DNA of 64,000 nucleotides from CAIZWU01 sp942492905 (GTDB taxonomy: Bacteria > Verrucomicrobiota > Verrucomicrobiia > Verrucomicrobiales > V1-33): positions 2,046,001-2,110,000 of the forward strand of contig OW818657.1 of NCBI GenBank assembly GCA_942492905.1, in the 5' to 3' direction. The notes below the pieces were generated by a model. That model saw only the letters and a list, made by a program, of their open reading frames with translations, ran no database searches and had not been told where the DNA came from. The position numbers and the translations under genes are program-made. Within the stretch, counting starts at the first letter, position 1. Every line of letters starts with the position of its first letter. Of the stretch, positions 1 through 8,892 are shown in pieces.

Positions 1-108
1 GGTCCCGTTTCCGTCAACGGGGCCTATGAACGGCTCAAACTGCGGCTGGGGCCCCCCATTCAACCAGGTCAAAAGGTGTTCTACCGGCTGGCCGCCATTA
101 TTCAATAG
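1..108 (+). CDS. C-terminal fragment of an unidentified protein
   Basis: An open frame enters from the left edge in frame 1 and runs 35 codons to a TAG at 106-108. The visible residues end in KVFYRLAAIIQ. Secreted proteins of this phylum often end in a similar short FxRL strand; the large secreted protein ending at 60357 of this window ends in FWRLRAARP. The fragment therefore could be the tail of an exported beta-rich protein, but 35 residues are not enough to name a family. It converges on prfA with a 26-base gap. Confidence 0.5.
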   Translation, partial: GPVSVNGAYERLKLRLGPPIQPGQKVFYRLAAIIQ

Positions 109-134
109 CGGCGGGCGCTCCCGGACCGGGCGGG

Positions 135-1214
135 TCAGCTGGCCAGTCCCGCTTCCTCCAGCCGGGCCGCCATTTCACTGGACTGGAGCGTGCCGATCAT
201 CCCGGCGATGTCGCCTTCCATATAGTTGGTCAGGTTGTAGAGCGTCAGGTTGACCCGGTGGTCGGTGATGCGGTTCTGCGGGTAATTGTAAGTCCGGATT
301 TTTTCCTCCCGGCCCCCGCTGCCGATGAGGGCCTTGCGGTTGGCGGAGTATTTGGCGGCTTCCTCCTGCTGCTTCCGCTCCAACAGACGGGACCGCAGAA
401 TGGTGATGGCCTTTTCCTTGTTCTTGATCTGGCTCCGGCCATCCTGGCAACGCACGATCAGCCCGGTCGGGTAATGCAGCACCTGCACGGCCGAGTCGGT
501 GGTATTCACCCCTTGGCCGCCGGCTCCGCTGGCGCGGCAGACTTCGATCCGCAGCTCATCGGGTTTGATTTCGATATCAATTTCATCGGCCTCCGGGAGC
601 ACTGCCACCGTCGCGGTGCTGGTGTGGATGCGGCCCTGGGCTTCGGTGGCGGGAACGCGCTGCACCCGGTGCACCCCACTTTCATATTTCAGATAGCGGA
701 AGACTTCCTCGCCAGTGACTTTGAACACCACCTCCCGGTAGCCGCCGGCATCGGAGGTGCTGGCATCCATTGGCTCAATCTTCCAGCCCATGGTATCGAC
801 ATACCGGCTGTACATCCGCAGCAGGTCGGCGGCAAACAGCGCCGCTTCATCGCCGCCCGTGCCGGCCCGGATTTCCACGATCGCATCCCGGTCCTCCGTG
901 AGATCGCGGGGCAACAAGGCATACTGCACTTCCGTCGCCAGCGATTCATGACGGGTGCGCAATTCCGGCAATTCCTCCGCAGCCATGGCGGCGAACTCGG
1001 CGTCGTCGCCCCTGGCCATGACCTCGTTGTCCGCGATCTGGCGGCCGATGGATTGCCACTCGTCCCAGAGGGCCAACAGTTTTTTGATCTGGGCGTGTTC
1101 CCGGGTCAGGACCCCCGCCTTTTTCGGGTCGTTGTAGAATTCCGGCGACGACACCGCTTCATCCAGTTCGGCAAGACGCTGGCGTCGTTTTTCAATGAGC
1201 GGGGCGTAGTCCAT
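135..1214 (-). CDS. prfA: Peptide chain release factor 1 (RF1)
   Basis: Cytoplasmic class-I release factor that reads UAA and UAG and triggers peptidyl-tRNA hydrolysis. The 359-residue product has the family's full length. The codon-recognition tripeptide PAT is at residues 188-190 (RF2 would have SPF), and the catalytic GGQ is at 232-234 within GAGGQGVNTTDSAV, followed by a basic C-terminal region (GRSQIKNKEKA). The start at 1214 gives a normal N-terminus (MDYAPLIEKR). The gene lies downstream of rpmE on the same strand, a neighbourhood seen in many bacteria, with a hairpin in the 139-base gap. Identification is secure. Confidence 0.98.
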   Translation of the reverse strand: MDYAPLIEKRRQRLAELDEAVSSPEFYNDPKKAGVLTREHAQIKKLLALWDEWQSIGRQIADNEVMARGDDAEFAAMAAEELPELRTRHESLATEVQYALLPRDLTEDRDAIVEIRAGTGGDEAALFAADLLRMYSRYVDTMGWKIEPMDASTSDAGGYREVVFKVTGEEVFRYLKYESGVHRVQRVPATEAQGRIHTSTATVAVLPEADEIDIEIKPDELRIEVCRASGAGGQGVNTTDSAVQVLHYPTGLIVRCQDGRSQIKNKEKAITILRSRLLERKQQEEAAKYSANRKALIGSGGREEKIRTYNYPQNRITDHRVNLTLYNLTNYMEGDIAGMIGTLQSSEMAARLEEAGLAS

Positions 1215-1285
1215 GAAGATTAGTTAGGATGGAAGGGGAATTTCAGAAAACGGGAGGGCCCGGCCGGTCCCGGGGGGCACTGCCG

Positions 1286-1330
1286 GATAAAGCAAAACGG
1301 TGCTGCATTCACGTGGAATGCGGCACCGTT
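1286..1330 (-). terminator. Hairpin between rpmE and prfA, likely rho-independent terminator
   Basis: On the minus strand, arms AACGGTGC-GCATTC and GAATGC-GCACCGTT pair along about 15 bp (1296-1330) around a short loop, with one G-T wobble. They are followed by TTTTGCTTTATC. The position just after the rpmE stop and the T-rich tail fit an intrinsic terminator or attenuator that partly separates rpmE from prfA. Confidence 0.7.
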
Positions 1331-1353
1331 CGGCTGGGAAAGGAATGTAATCG

Positions 1354-1638
1354 CTAGGATGCGGCTCCGGCGAGCTTCGGTGCGGCCCGGCGCGTGGCGG
1401 TGGCCCCGAAGCGCTTGGCGAATTTCTCGACGCGTCCCGCGGTATCGATGAACTTCTGTTCCCCGGTGAAGAACGGGTGGGAGGCGGAGGTGATGCCGAG
1501 AGCGACGACGTAATGATCCACCCCATCAATCACTTCCGTTTGTTTGGAGGTGGTGGTGGAACGGGTGATGAAACGCGCCCCGCAGGCGGTATCGACAAAA
1601 ACGACGTGATTGAGCTTGGGATGGATATCGGCTTTCAT
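1354..1638 (-). CDS. rpmE: 50S ribosomal protein L31, type B-like
   Basis: Large-subunit ribosomal protein. The N-terminus MKADIHPKLNHVVFVDTACG and the segment SASHPFFTGEQKFIDTAGR followed by VEKFAKRFG are diagnostic of L31. Only one cysteine (C19) is present, so the zinc-binding cysteine set of the C+ form is missing. The spacing of the SASHPF segment matches the zinc-independent C- (type B) form. The last ~18 residues (ATATRRAAPKLAGAAS) form a basic/Ala tail. It is 94 residues long, lies upstream of prfA on the same strand, and is divergent from the kinase gene. Confidence 0.93.
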   Translation of the reverse strand: MKADIHPKLNHVVFVDTACGARFITRSTTTSKQTEVIDGVDHYVVALGITSASHPFFTGEQKFIDTAGRVEKFAKRFGATATRRAAPKLAGAAS

Positions 1639-1947
1639 GGCAGGCAGGAAATGACTGTGGACGAAGTGTTACCGGTATCGCCACAGAGCGCGGCGGAAAA
1701 ATCCCGGAAAACGGAAACGCATTCTAGGGGCGCCCGCGGGGGATGCAACTGGAATTCAGGCCTTTTCGGAGAGGAGCTTCCCGACGCAGGCCCTCCGGGA
1801 GCCGCCATACCCAGCCCATTGCGCGGGGTGGTCGCTGTTCATGCTTGCTTTCCCATTCCGGATTCCCGTGTTCTGGAGCGGATGATCCCACCATGCGGGG
1901 ATGCGATAAGTTGGCAATCGACCGGAGTTCAAGTATAAGGGTGAAAA
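1639..1947. other. Divergent intergenic region between rpmE and the kinase gene
   Basis: About 310 bases separate the two divergent starts. The only signal I can support is the promoter-like pair at 1911-1939 that faces the kinase. I see no small gene, repeat or clear terminator in the rest. Confidence 0.5.
1911..1939 (+). promoter_or_regulatory. Sigma-70-like promoter of the kinase gene
   Basis: TTGGCA at 1911-1916 and TATAAG at 1934-1939 are separated by exactly 17 bases. The same -35 hexamer and spacing recur at 5146-5174. The start codon at 1948 is only 8 bases after the -10 box, so the predicted transcript would be leaderless or nearly so. Confidence 0.6.
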
Positions 1948-4900
1948 ATGTCCGACCCTGCTGCTGTTTCCTCCCCTGCTCCGGCGGTCTGCCGGGACTG
2001 CGGGGGAATGTTGCCGGCAGGGGGAGGGAAGGGGATCTGTCCCCGTTGTCTTTGGAAGATTTCCTTTGGGGCGGTCGAGGAGGAACCCGTGCCGGGTGAG
2101 GGAGAATCGGCCTGGGCCCGATTGGGGGATTATGATCTCTATGATGAAATTGCCCATGGTGGAATGGGGGTGGTCTACCGGGCCAGACAGCGCCGGCTGG
2201 GGCGGACGGTGGCGGTAAAGGTGCTCCGGGGAGGAGCCCTCGCGGAGCCGGAGGCGCGGTTGCGGTTCCGCCGGGAAGCCGAATCTGCAGGGCGGCTGCA
2301 GCATCCGGGCGTGGTGGCCGTGCATGATGTGGGGGAGGACCAGGGCGTGTGCTGGTTTTCGATGGATTATGTCCCGGGCGAAGACCTGGCCCAGCGGGTC
2401 CAGCAACGGCCCTTGGAGGCGATGGCGGCGGCTTCCTGTGTCCAGCAGGTGGCGGAAGCGATTCATCACGCCCACCTGCATGGGGTGCTGCACCGGGATC
2501 TGAAGCCGTCCAATATTCTAATGGGCTTGGATGATCAGCCCAGGGTGACTGACTTTGGGATTGCGAGGCATCTGGGGGACACCGCTTCAGGAGGACGGAT
2601 GGCGGCGCTGACCCATTCCGGGCAAACCCTGGGATCGCCCAGTTATGCGTCGCCGGAACAGGCTTTGCGGGGTGCGGCGACGGTAAGGTCGGATGTGTAT
2701 GGCCTGGGAGCGGTGTTATATCATACGCTGACCGGAAGGGCGCCGTTTGTGGGCCCCACGCTGGATTCCATCCTGCTGCAGCTGCGGGAAGCCGATCCGG
2801 TCCCGCTGCGGCGGCTGAATCCCACGGTGCCCCGGGATCTGGAGACGATCTGTTTGAAGTGTCTGGAGAAGCAACCGGATCAGCGTTATGCGACGGCCGC
2901 GGAGGTGGCGGAGGATTTGCGGCGCTTTGGGGTGGGGGAAACGCTTTTGGCGCGTCCCGTGAGTGGGCTGGGACGGGCCGTGCGCTGGTGCCGGCGGCGG
3001 CCGGCTCTGGCCGGACTGGGCATGGCGTTATTGGTGGCGGCCCTGGCCGGGACGGCGGGCGTGTTCCATCAATGGCGGCGGGCGGAGATCAATCTGGTGG
3101 AGCAGTCCCAACAGCGGATGCTGGCCCAGGCGGGTGAACGGGCGGCCCGGCTGCGGACCTACACTGCGGGGGTTTATGCGGCGAGTCAGGCACTGCTGGC
3201 GGAAGATACCGGATTGGCCGGAGATCTGTTGGGGCGTCTGGTCCCGGCGGCCGGGGCCGAGGACTTCCGGGGGCCGGAGTGGTATCTGCTGAATGACCGG
3301 ACGCGCAGTCAGGATCTGGAAGTATTGGAAGGACATCCGTGGATTGTGGCCTGCCTCGCCGCCTCTCCGGATGGGAAATGGCTGGCGTCCGGGGGGCGGT
3401 TTGTGTCAGGTTCGGGAGGGGAGCAAAGCACCGCGTTTATCTGGGAACCCGCCACCGGCCGCAGGGTCTATGACGTGCCCGTCGATACCGGGTCGGTGAA
3501 AGCGTTGCAGTTCACCCCGGACGGCGAACGGTTGATGCTGGTGGCGGCAAGGCGGGTGCGTTTTCTCCGCACGGGCACCTGGCAACAGCAGGGGAATGAG
3601 GTGGAAGGAACCTACGGCTGTTTGGCCCACCGTGAGCCGTGGCTCGCGGTAACGGAGCCCCGGACCGGGGCGGTGGTCATTTATGACCGTGATTCCCTCG
3701 CGGAATTGCGCCGGCTGCCCGTCTCCGGGGCCATGGTGGAGTTTTCCAAGGATGATCGTTTTCTCCTGGTGACCGGCGCCGATGCCGACCTCCTGCTGTT
3801 CCCGATGGATGGGAATGGCCCGGTGCGGAAATTCGCGACCGGCCGGCGCATGAATGCCGGCGCCCTCTCCCCGGATGGCCGGTGGCTGGCGGCGTGCGGT
3901 GGGCCGGACGCGATGGTTTGGGATCTGGCGCAACCCCAGGAAACCCCTCCGAGGCTTCTGACAGGGCATCGGCTGGATGTGAAAAACCTCGTTTTCACAA
4001 GCGGGGGGGATCAACTGATCACCACCGGATCGGACCGCACAATCCGTTATTGGAATACGGCGGACTGGCAGCCCGCCGGTCTGATGCGGGGGCATCGGGA
4101 TGAAGTCTGGTGCGCCCTGCCGGACCCCGCCGGACGCTGGTTATGCACAGGCAGCAAGGACCAGACGGTGCGGCTCTGGCCGGTGCGCCCGCCGCAGGGG
4201 CCGTTGTGGCCATCCCATTTTGTGGTCCTGCCGGCCGTCTGGTCGCAGGATGGACGTCGCATTATACTAGCAAGGCGGGGAGGAACCTCGGCGATATGCG
4301 ATCCGGAAACCCTGAGCACCAGCAAGGTGCTGCCTGTCCCCACCGGACAAGCCGCTGGCCCGGATGGGACATGGGTTCGCTTTGCCGAAGCACCGGGGCG
4401 GCTGGAGTGGTTTGATGCGGAGGGCCAGATCCGCCGCCGGCTGGAATTGGAGGGTGATCCGGTGCGCTTCAATGATGTGGACAGCAAGGCATGGTCCGGG
4501 GATGGGCAGCGGTTTACTCTCGTCCTGCCCGAACAGAAGGTAGGGGTTTGGGATACCACCAACGGCCGCCGCGTGGCACTGCTGTCCCGTCCGGCGGGAG
4601 GAATCGCGTTGCCGATCACCCTCAATGCGGATGGCAGCCAACTGGCGGTGGCTGGCAGTACGGCGGCGGTGATCAAGCTTTATAACGTGGACACCGGAGT
4701 GGCGCGCAGCCTGATTGGTCACCTCGCCCAAGTCTCCACCTTGGCCTTTTCACCGGATGGCCGGCAACTCGCCAGCGGAAGCATGGATGCGACCATCCGG
4801 CTTTGGGACACCACCTCCGGGGGGGCGCAGGCAGTGCTCCGCGGGCATGTCCAGGATGTGACCTGCCTCGCCTATTCGCCCGGGGGGCGGACCTTGGCCA

Positions 4901-5112
4901 GTATGGGGAATTTTGAAGCCGTGCGGCTATGGAATCTGGAAACGGCCACTGAAGTGGCGACCCTGCCCCAGCCTCATGCGGCCAATTGGTTGGCCTTCAG
5001 TCCCAATGGGCGATGGTTGGCGGTGACCCAGGGGGATCCGGCCGAGCGGGCCTCGCCCGAATTGGAGCGGGTGATGATCCTGCCGACGGGAGTGGATCAG
5101 CCGGTGGACTGA
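1948..5112 (+). CDS. Transmembrane Ser/Thr protein kinase with C-terminal WD40 repeats
   Basis: The 1054-residue protein begins with a zinc-ribbon-like segment (CxxC at 15-18 and 31-34). A Hanks-type kinase domain follows at about 60-335, with GGMGVVYRA glycine loop, K91 in VAVK, HRDLKPSN (D184, N189) and DFG at 202-204, so every catalytic residue is present. A hydrophobic segment near 352-373 should cross the membrane. The rest, about 430-1050, is a WD40 beta-propeller region with many DGRxLASGSxDxTIRLWD-type units. Such kinases sense envelope cues; the ligand and substrates here are unknown. It is transcribed alone or ahead of the metalloprotease, which has its own promoter. Confidence 0.95.
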   Translation: MSDPAAVSSPAPAVCRDCGGMLPAGGGKGICPRCLWKISFGAVEEEPVPGEGESAWARLGDYDLYDEIAHGGMGVVYRARQRRLGRTVAVKVLRGGALAEPEARLRFRREAESAGRLQHPGVVAVHDVGEDQGVCWFSMDYVPGEDLAQRVQQRPLEAMAAASCVQQVAEAIHHAHLHGVLHRDLKPSNILMGLDDQPRVTDFGIARHLGDTASGGRMAALTHSGQTLGSPSYASPEQALRGAATVRSDVYGLGAVLYHTLTGRAPFVGPTLDSILLQLREADPVPLRRLNPTVPRDLETICLKCLEKQPDQRYATAAEVAEDLRRFGVGETLLARPVSGLGRAVRWCRRRPALAGLGMALLVAALAGTAGVFHQWRRAEINLVEQSQQRMLAQAGERAARLRTYTAGVYAASQALLAEDTGLAGDLLGRLVPAAGAEDFRGPEWYLLNDRTRSQDLEVLEGHPWIVACLAASPDGKWLASGGRFVSGSGGEQSTAFIWEPATGRRVYDVPVDTGSVKALQFTPDGERLMLVAARRVRFLRTGTWQQQGNEVEGTYGCLAHREPWLAVTEPRTGAVVIYDRDSLAELRRLPVSGAMVEFSKDDRFLLVTGADADLLLFPMDGNGPVRKFATGRRMNAGALSPDGRWLAACGGPDAMVWDLAQPQETPPRLLTGHRLDVKNLVFTSGGDQLITTGSDRTIRYWNTADWQPAGLMRGHRDEVWCALPDPAGRWLCTGSKDQTVRLWPVRPPQGPLWPSHFVVLPAVWSQDGRRIILARRGGTSAICDPETLSTSKVLPVPTGQAAGPDGTWVRFAEAPGRLEWFDAEGQIRRRLELEGDPVRFNDVDSKAWSGDGQRFTLVLPEQKVGVWDTTNGRRVALLSRPAGGIALPITLNADGSQLAVAGSTAAVIKLYNVDTGVARSLIGHLAQVSTLAFSPDGRQLASGSMDATIRLWDTTSGGAQAVLRGHVQDVTCLAYSPGGRTLASMGNFEAVRLWNLETATEVATLPQPHAANWLAFSPNGRWLAVTQGDPAERASPELERVMILPTGVDQPVD

Positions 5113-5145
5113 AAGAGAGTGGGAAATCGGCGCAAAAAAGGAGTC

Positions 5146-5174
5146 TTGGCAGATGCCTCGGAAGAGTTTATAAT
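5146..5174 (+). promoter_or_regulatory. Sigma-70 promoter of the membrane metalloprotease gene
   Basis: TTGGCA (5146-5151), a 17-base spacer and TATAAT (5169-5174) make a near-consensus housekeeping promoter. Predicted initiation near 5181 lies upstream of the ATG at 5205 and downstream of the other in-frame start at 4986, so it supports the shorter protein. Confidence 0.75.
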
Positions 5175-5204
5175 GAGCGTTCCTTTATTTTTCCTGTCGC
5201 CCCC

Positions 5205-6074
5205 ATGCCGCGCGTGCCCTCTTCCCCGAAAGCCGATGATCTGGTGGCGCGCCGGGCTCCCGCGAACCGCCGACTGCCCCGGGCAAAACGGGACAAAATG
5301 CTCGCCAGCCGGACCACCTCGGCCGTGTTGCGTCCTCCGCGCACCGTATCTGTCCGTCAAATCTACCAATGGATCGCCTGGGTTTTCCTGCTGCCTGCCT
5401 GTCTCATCACGACGCGCGCTCTCGCTTCCGGTTTCATGGATTCCATGGGTCAGTCCTTCTGGCAGACGCCGGCTTTTTGGTTTTTCGCCCTCGGCCTGAT
5501 CCTGTGGACGATCGCCTTCCTCTGGCTGCCGCGGCCGGTGTGGCTCTACGTCTGGGCGCATGAGATGACCCACGCCATCTTCACCATTCTCTGCGGCGGA
5601 AAGGTCCGTTGTTTCCATGTGACCTCCAAGGGCGGGCACGTCCTGACTGACAAAAACAACGTGCTGATTGCCCTCTCTCCCTACTTTATCCCACTTTACA
5701 CGCTGATCCTGGTGCCGCTGTGCCTGCTGCTGGGAACCTGCTTCGACCTTACCACCCGTTTTGCCCTGCCTGGTGGTTTTGGGTTCCGGCCGCTCTGGGG
5801 CATCTTTCTGCTGATCGGACTCACTTGGGGATTTCATCTTACTTTCACGCTCTGGATGATAGGCAAGGATCAGCCGGATCTGCGGATCAATGGCGTCTTC
5901 TTCTCCACCACCCTGATTTATCTGGTCAATGCTTTCCTCCTCGCCTTCCTGCTCACCGCTGCCGCCCCGGAACTCAGCGTGGGTGATTTCCTCCGCAGCT
6001 GGGGTCATTTTGCGGGAGAGGTCGCCCAGGCCATTCCGGCCGCCTGGCGGGGCCTCCGCAGTGCCTTCATTTAG
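5205..6074 (+). CDS. Putative integral-membrane zinc metalloprotease (HExxH, M50-like)
   Basis: The 289-residue protein has a basic N-terminal stretch and then about six hydrophobic segments. The motif HEMTH lies at residues 119-123 inside a membrane-adjacent helix (WLYVWAHEMTHAIF), as in membrane-embedded M50-type proteases. A downstream SPYFIPLY segment may carry a third ligand, but no clear NPDG-type motif is visible, so assignment to site-2 proteases is tentative. The start at 5205 was preferred to 4986 because the earlier start overlaps the kinase gene and lies upstream of a near-consensus promoter. Substrate unknown; regulated cleavage of an envelope or signalling protein is one possibility. 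Confidence 0.75.
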   Translation: MPRVPSSPKADDLVARRAPANRRLPRAKRDKMLASRTTSAVLRPPRTVSVRQIYQWIAWVFLLPACLITTRALASGFMDSMGQSFWQTPAFWFFALGLILWTIAFLWLPRPVWLYVWAHEMTHAIFTILCGGKVRCFHVTSKGGHVLTDKNNVLIALSPYFIPLYTLILVPLCLLLGTCFDLTTRFALPGGFGFRPLWGIFLLIGLTWGFHLTFTLWMIGKDQPDLRINGVFFSTTLIYLVNAFLLAFLLTAAAPELSVGDFLRSWGHFAGEVAQAIPAAWRGLRSAFI

Positions 6075-6089
6075 ATGATTTCCGAAAAG

Positions 6090-6117
6090 TTGCGAAATTG
6101 TGTGGCGCTTCTATGGT
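6090..6117 (+). promoter_or_regulatory. Possible promoter of the amidase gene
   Basis: TTGCGA (6090-6095) and TATGGT (6112-6117) are spaced by 16 bases. Initiation near 6124 would fit the ATG at 6173. The hexamers are imperfect. Confidence 0.35.
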
Positions 6118-6172
6118 GCACGGGATTTCATCCCCGTCAGGAGGTGTTTTCCGCCTCCCCTGCTTCTCCCCT

Positions 6173-7222
6173 ATGGTCAGTCCGGATTCTTTTTCCTCTC
6201 AACTCCCGCTCCACACCCGGCGGGAGTGGTTGCGCCGCGTGGCGGTGACGGCCCTCGCTCTCACCGCCCCGGCCACGGGCGGGGCCTTTGAATGGAAAGT
6301 CATCCAGGAGAATGGCCGGGACTACGTCCGTCTGCAGGACATCAAGACTTTTTACACCTTTCCCCGTCTGCAGCGGGAGGGGCGCAACTCCTGGCTGCGC
6401 TCCAACACCATGATCATCAAATTCTCCAACGAGGCGGAGGATATTTTCATCAATAACGTCAAGTTCTGCCTCAGTTTCCCCATCATTGAACGGGATGGCA
6501 GCGTGCTGGTGTCCCGCATGGATCTCTCCAAGCTGTTGGATCCCATCATCCGCCCCACCTACATCGAGAACGCCCAACCCTTCGACACCGTGGTGGTTGA
6601 TGCCGGTCATGGCGGGCACGACAGTGGCGCCGTCGGACCCTACGGGGCAGAAAAAGCCTACACTCTGGACACCTGCTTCCGTCTGGAAAAGGCCCTTAAA
6701 ATCCTGGGGTATAAAACCATCCTCACCCGGCGTTCGGATATCTTCCTCACTCTCGGGGAACGGGTGGCCATCGCCAACCGCACCCCCCGCTGTATCTTTG
6801 TCAGCGTCCACTACAATTCCTTCAGCAGCAGCGCCATGGGGTTGGAAACCTTCGCGCTGGCCCCGCAGGGAACGGCTACCACCTATGATGAGTTGAAAAG
6901 CAGCGACATGAAAAAAAGGGGCGGCAATTTGCGCGACTCCGAAAACATCGCTCTCGCCACCGCGGTGCACGCCAATTCCCTCTACAAGCTGCGCAGCGTG
7001 GACCGGGGGGTGAAGCGGGCGCGCTACAGTGTCATCTCCGGCATCGAAAAACCCGGGATTCTGGTGGAAGGTGGATTTGTCAGCAGCTCCACCGAGGGGG
7101 CCCGCATCCATCGTCCGGAATTCCGCCAGACCCTGGCCGATGCCATCGCCGGTGGTATCGGCAATTACCGGAAAGCCTTGATGAAACGGAGTTCGGTGCC
7201 CCAACGCAGCCGGATCCCTTAG
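6173..7222 (+). CDS. Exported N-acetylmuramoyl-L-alanine amidase (Amidase_3)
   Basis: Zinc amidase that cuts the bond between muramic acid and the stem peptide of peptidoglycan. The 349-residue product has a Tat-like signal (RREWLRR then a hydrophobic AVTALALTAPATGGAF). Residues ~40-135 form a small domain resembling the copper-amine-oxidase-N-type module often found on wall hydrolases. The catalytic domain carries VVDAGHGGHDSG (H146), E160 in GAEKAYTLD, SVHYN (H213) and ILVEGGFVSS (E299), the expected ligands and catalytic glutamate. The start at 6173 leaves the signal peptide near the N-terminus; an upstream in-frame start at 6098 would add 25 residues. Confidence 0.92.
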   Translation: MVSPDSFSSQLPLHTRREWLRRVAVTALALTAPATGGAFEWKVIQENGRDYVRLQDIKTFYTFPRLQREGRNSWLRSNTMIIKFSNEAEDIFINNVKFCLSFPIIERDGSVLVSRMDLSKLLDPIIRPTYIENAQPFDTVVVDAGHGGHDSGAVGPYGAEKAYTLDTCFRLEKALKILGYKTILTRRSDIFLTLGERVAIANRTPRCIFVSVHYNSFSSSAMGLETFALAPQGTATTYDELKSSDMKKRGGNLRDSENIALATAVHANSLYKLRSVDRGVKRARYSVISGIEKPGILVEGGFVSSSTEGARIHRPEFRQTLADAIAGGIGNYRKALMKRSSVPQRSRIP

Positions 7223-7227
7223 ATCCT

Positions 7228-7257
7228 GGAATCCCCCGGACCGGCCGGCCGGATTCC
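7228..7257. terminator. Hairpin after the amidase gene
   Basis: GGAATCC at 7228-7234 pairs with GGATTCC at 7251-7257, and the GC-rich interior can extend the stem. There is no T-run on the plus strand, so if it terminates transcription it is not a classical intrinsic terminator. Confidence 0.3.
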
Positions 7258-7308
7258 CTGAAAAATTTGCTTCCTGCCAGGAATTTCCCGTGCTTGAATG
7301 CGCCCCTT

Positions 7309-8673
7309 ATGAATCCTCTGACGCTGTTCGCGTGTTCCACCCTGGTTTTGTCGGTGGCTCCGTCCCATGCCCAAAAAGCACCGGAACCAGTCACTCTTCC
7401 CGCTGAAGCGGCCGCCGCGGACCCGATGGAGATTCTGGCCGGATCGGCCGGAACCTGGAAAGTCACTGCCGGACAATTTGAGCAGGTGCTGGGCCGCTTC
7501 CGCCCGGAGTGGCTGGATGCGGAGCGGACCCAGGCGAGAATCGGAAATGTCAGCCGGAGGGAATCCGACGAGCGGCCCACCATCACCGCAGGAAAACTGC
7601 CAGTCTACGAAACCGTGGTGCATTTTACCGATGGCTTGGTCCAGCGGGTGCAGATTTCCCTCTACAACCGCGGGGATGCCGGAGACATTTCGCCGGATGC
7701 CTTCAAAACCAGAATCGAAACCGCCAAAACCGCCATTTCCTCCCAGGCCGGAAACCCCGGACAGGACCGCGGCAAGGCGGCTGGCGCCGTTCTGACCAAA
7801 GGCTGGGTCTGGAAAACCGACGCCACCCAGTATCTGCTGGAGAGCAGCATGAAGCGGTTGCAGGGAGATGACCGGCCCGAATTCCTCCGTCTGGTCATGG
7901 TGCCCGCCGCCGGCCTGGCCAAGCCTGCCCTCGGCAGCACGACCTCCGCCGCCAAAAGTGTCGCGACCGCCACTCTGACCTCCCTCAAGGGAAATGTGAA
8001 AACGGTGGAAGGGGGGGACACCTACATTGCCAATGTCCCCATGGTGGATCAGGGCGAGAAGGGCTATTGTGTGGTGGCTACCGCCGAACGCGTGATGCGT
8101 TATTACGGGGCCGATGTGGACCAGCACGAAATGGCTCAAATGGCTGACTCCTCCTCGGGTGGGGGCACCAATCCCACCAAAATGACCGAGGCGCTCGACC
8201 GGATTGACAGCAAGTTCAAACTCCGTCTCAAGCGCATCCTCCCTTGGACCGAACGGGGCTATCTGGATATCATCAAAGACTACAACCGCGCCGCCCGCAG
8301 CAGTAAAACGCGGCAGATCAGCGACTCCGAAGCCTACAACGTCGCCGGAGCCTATGGGGAAATGGACGCGGAAACACTCAAAAAAGCCCGGGCCACCGCC
8401 CCGGCCGTGGAGAAGTTCAAGAAGCTGGTCCGGACCAATATCGATGCCGGAGTGCCGCTGATGTGGAGCGTTCAGCTGGGTCTCTTCAAGGAAGGGAATC
8501 TCCCCCAATCCGGAGGCGGGCACATGCGCCTGATCATTGGATACAATGATACCGCTAACGAAATCCTCTTTTCCGACTCATGGGGAGCAGGGCATGAACT
8601 CAAGCGCATGAATGGGGACGAAGCCTGGACCATCACCAGTGGTCTCTATGGGATGGAGCCCAAATTGAAGTAG
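7309..8673 (+). CDS. Exported C39-like (papain-fold) cysteine peptidase
   Basis: The 454-residue protein starts with a signal peptide (MNPLTLFACSTLVLSVAPSHA). Residues ~25-220 are a low-similarity N-terminal region. The C-terminal half has a C39-type catalytic layout: Q248 and C254 in MVDQGEKGYCVVATAERVM, H405 in GGHMRLIIGYN and D423 in LFSDSWG. These are in the right order and spacing for an active papain-fold peptidase. It follows the amidase on the same strand, so both could act on envelope material, but the substrate cannot be told from sequence. The start at 7309 was chosen because the signal peptide begins there. Confidence 0.8.
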   Translation: MNPLTLFACSTLVLSVAPSHAQKAPEPVTLPAEAAAADPMEILAGSAGTWKVTAGQFEQVLGRFRPEWLDAERTQARIGNVSRRESDERPTITAGKLPVYETVVHFTDGLVQRVQISLYNRGDAGDISPDAFKTRIETAKTAISSQAGNPGQDRGKAAGAVLTKGWVWKTDATQYLLESSMKRLQGDDRPEFLRLVMVPAAGLAKPALGSTTSAAKSVATATLTSLKGNVKTVEGGDTYIANVPMVDQGEKGYCVVATAERVMRYYGADVDQHEMAQMADSSSGGGTNPTKMTEALDRIDSKFKLRLKRILPWTERGYLDIIKDYNRAARSSKTRQISDSEAYNVAGAYGEMDAETLKKARATAPAVEKFKKLVRTNIDAGVPLMWSVQLGLFKEGNLPQSGGGHMRLIIGYNDTANEILFSDSWGAGHELKRMNGDEAWTITSGLYGMEPKLK

Positions 8674-8846
8674 GGTCCCCCTTGGAGGCATGCTGACGTC
8701 CAGCAGGACGGGAAAAAGACCTCCCAGGGCGGGTTCTTTCTGGAGGTCTGGGGGAAATGGCCAATGCGGACCACAGAGCAGCGGGATTTCCGGCAGCGGA
8801 ATTTGCGCTTGGCTCCCCAACAAGGCAGAAGGAATTACCTTGCATG

Positions 8847-8870
8847 CTGTGTGACGAAAATGACACACAG
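8847..8870. promoter_or_regulatory. Inverted repeat upstream of the phosphate operon, operator candidate
   Basis: CTGTGTG (8847-8853) and CACACAG (8864-8870) are perfect inverted copies separated by 10 A-rich bases. The centre is 35 bases before the first DUF47 start. It does not match the direct-repeat Pho box of Escherichia coli, so a phosphate regulator is only a guess. Confidence 0.4.
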
Positions 8871-8892
8871 TTGGTCCGCTCCTTTCCTACTC

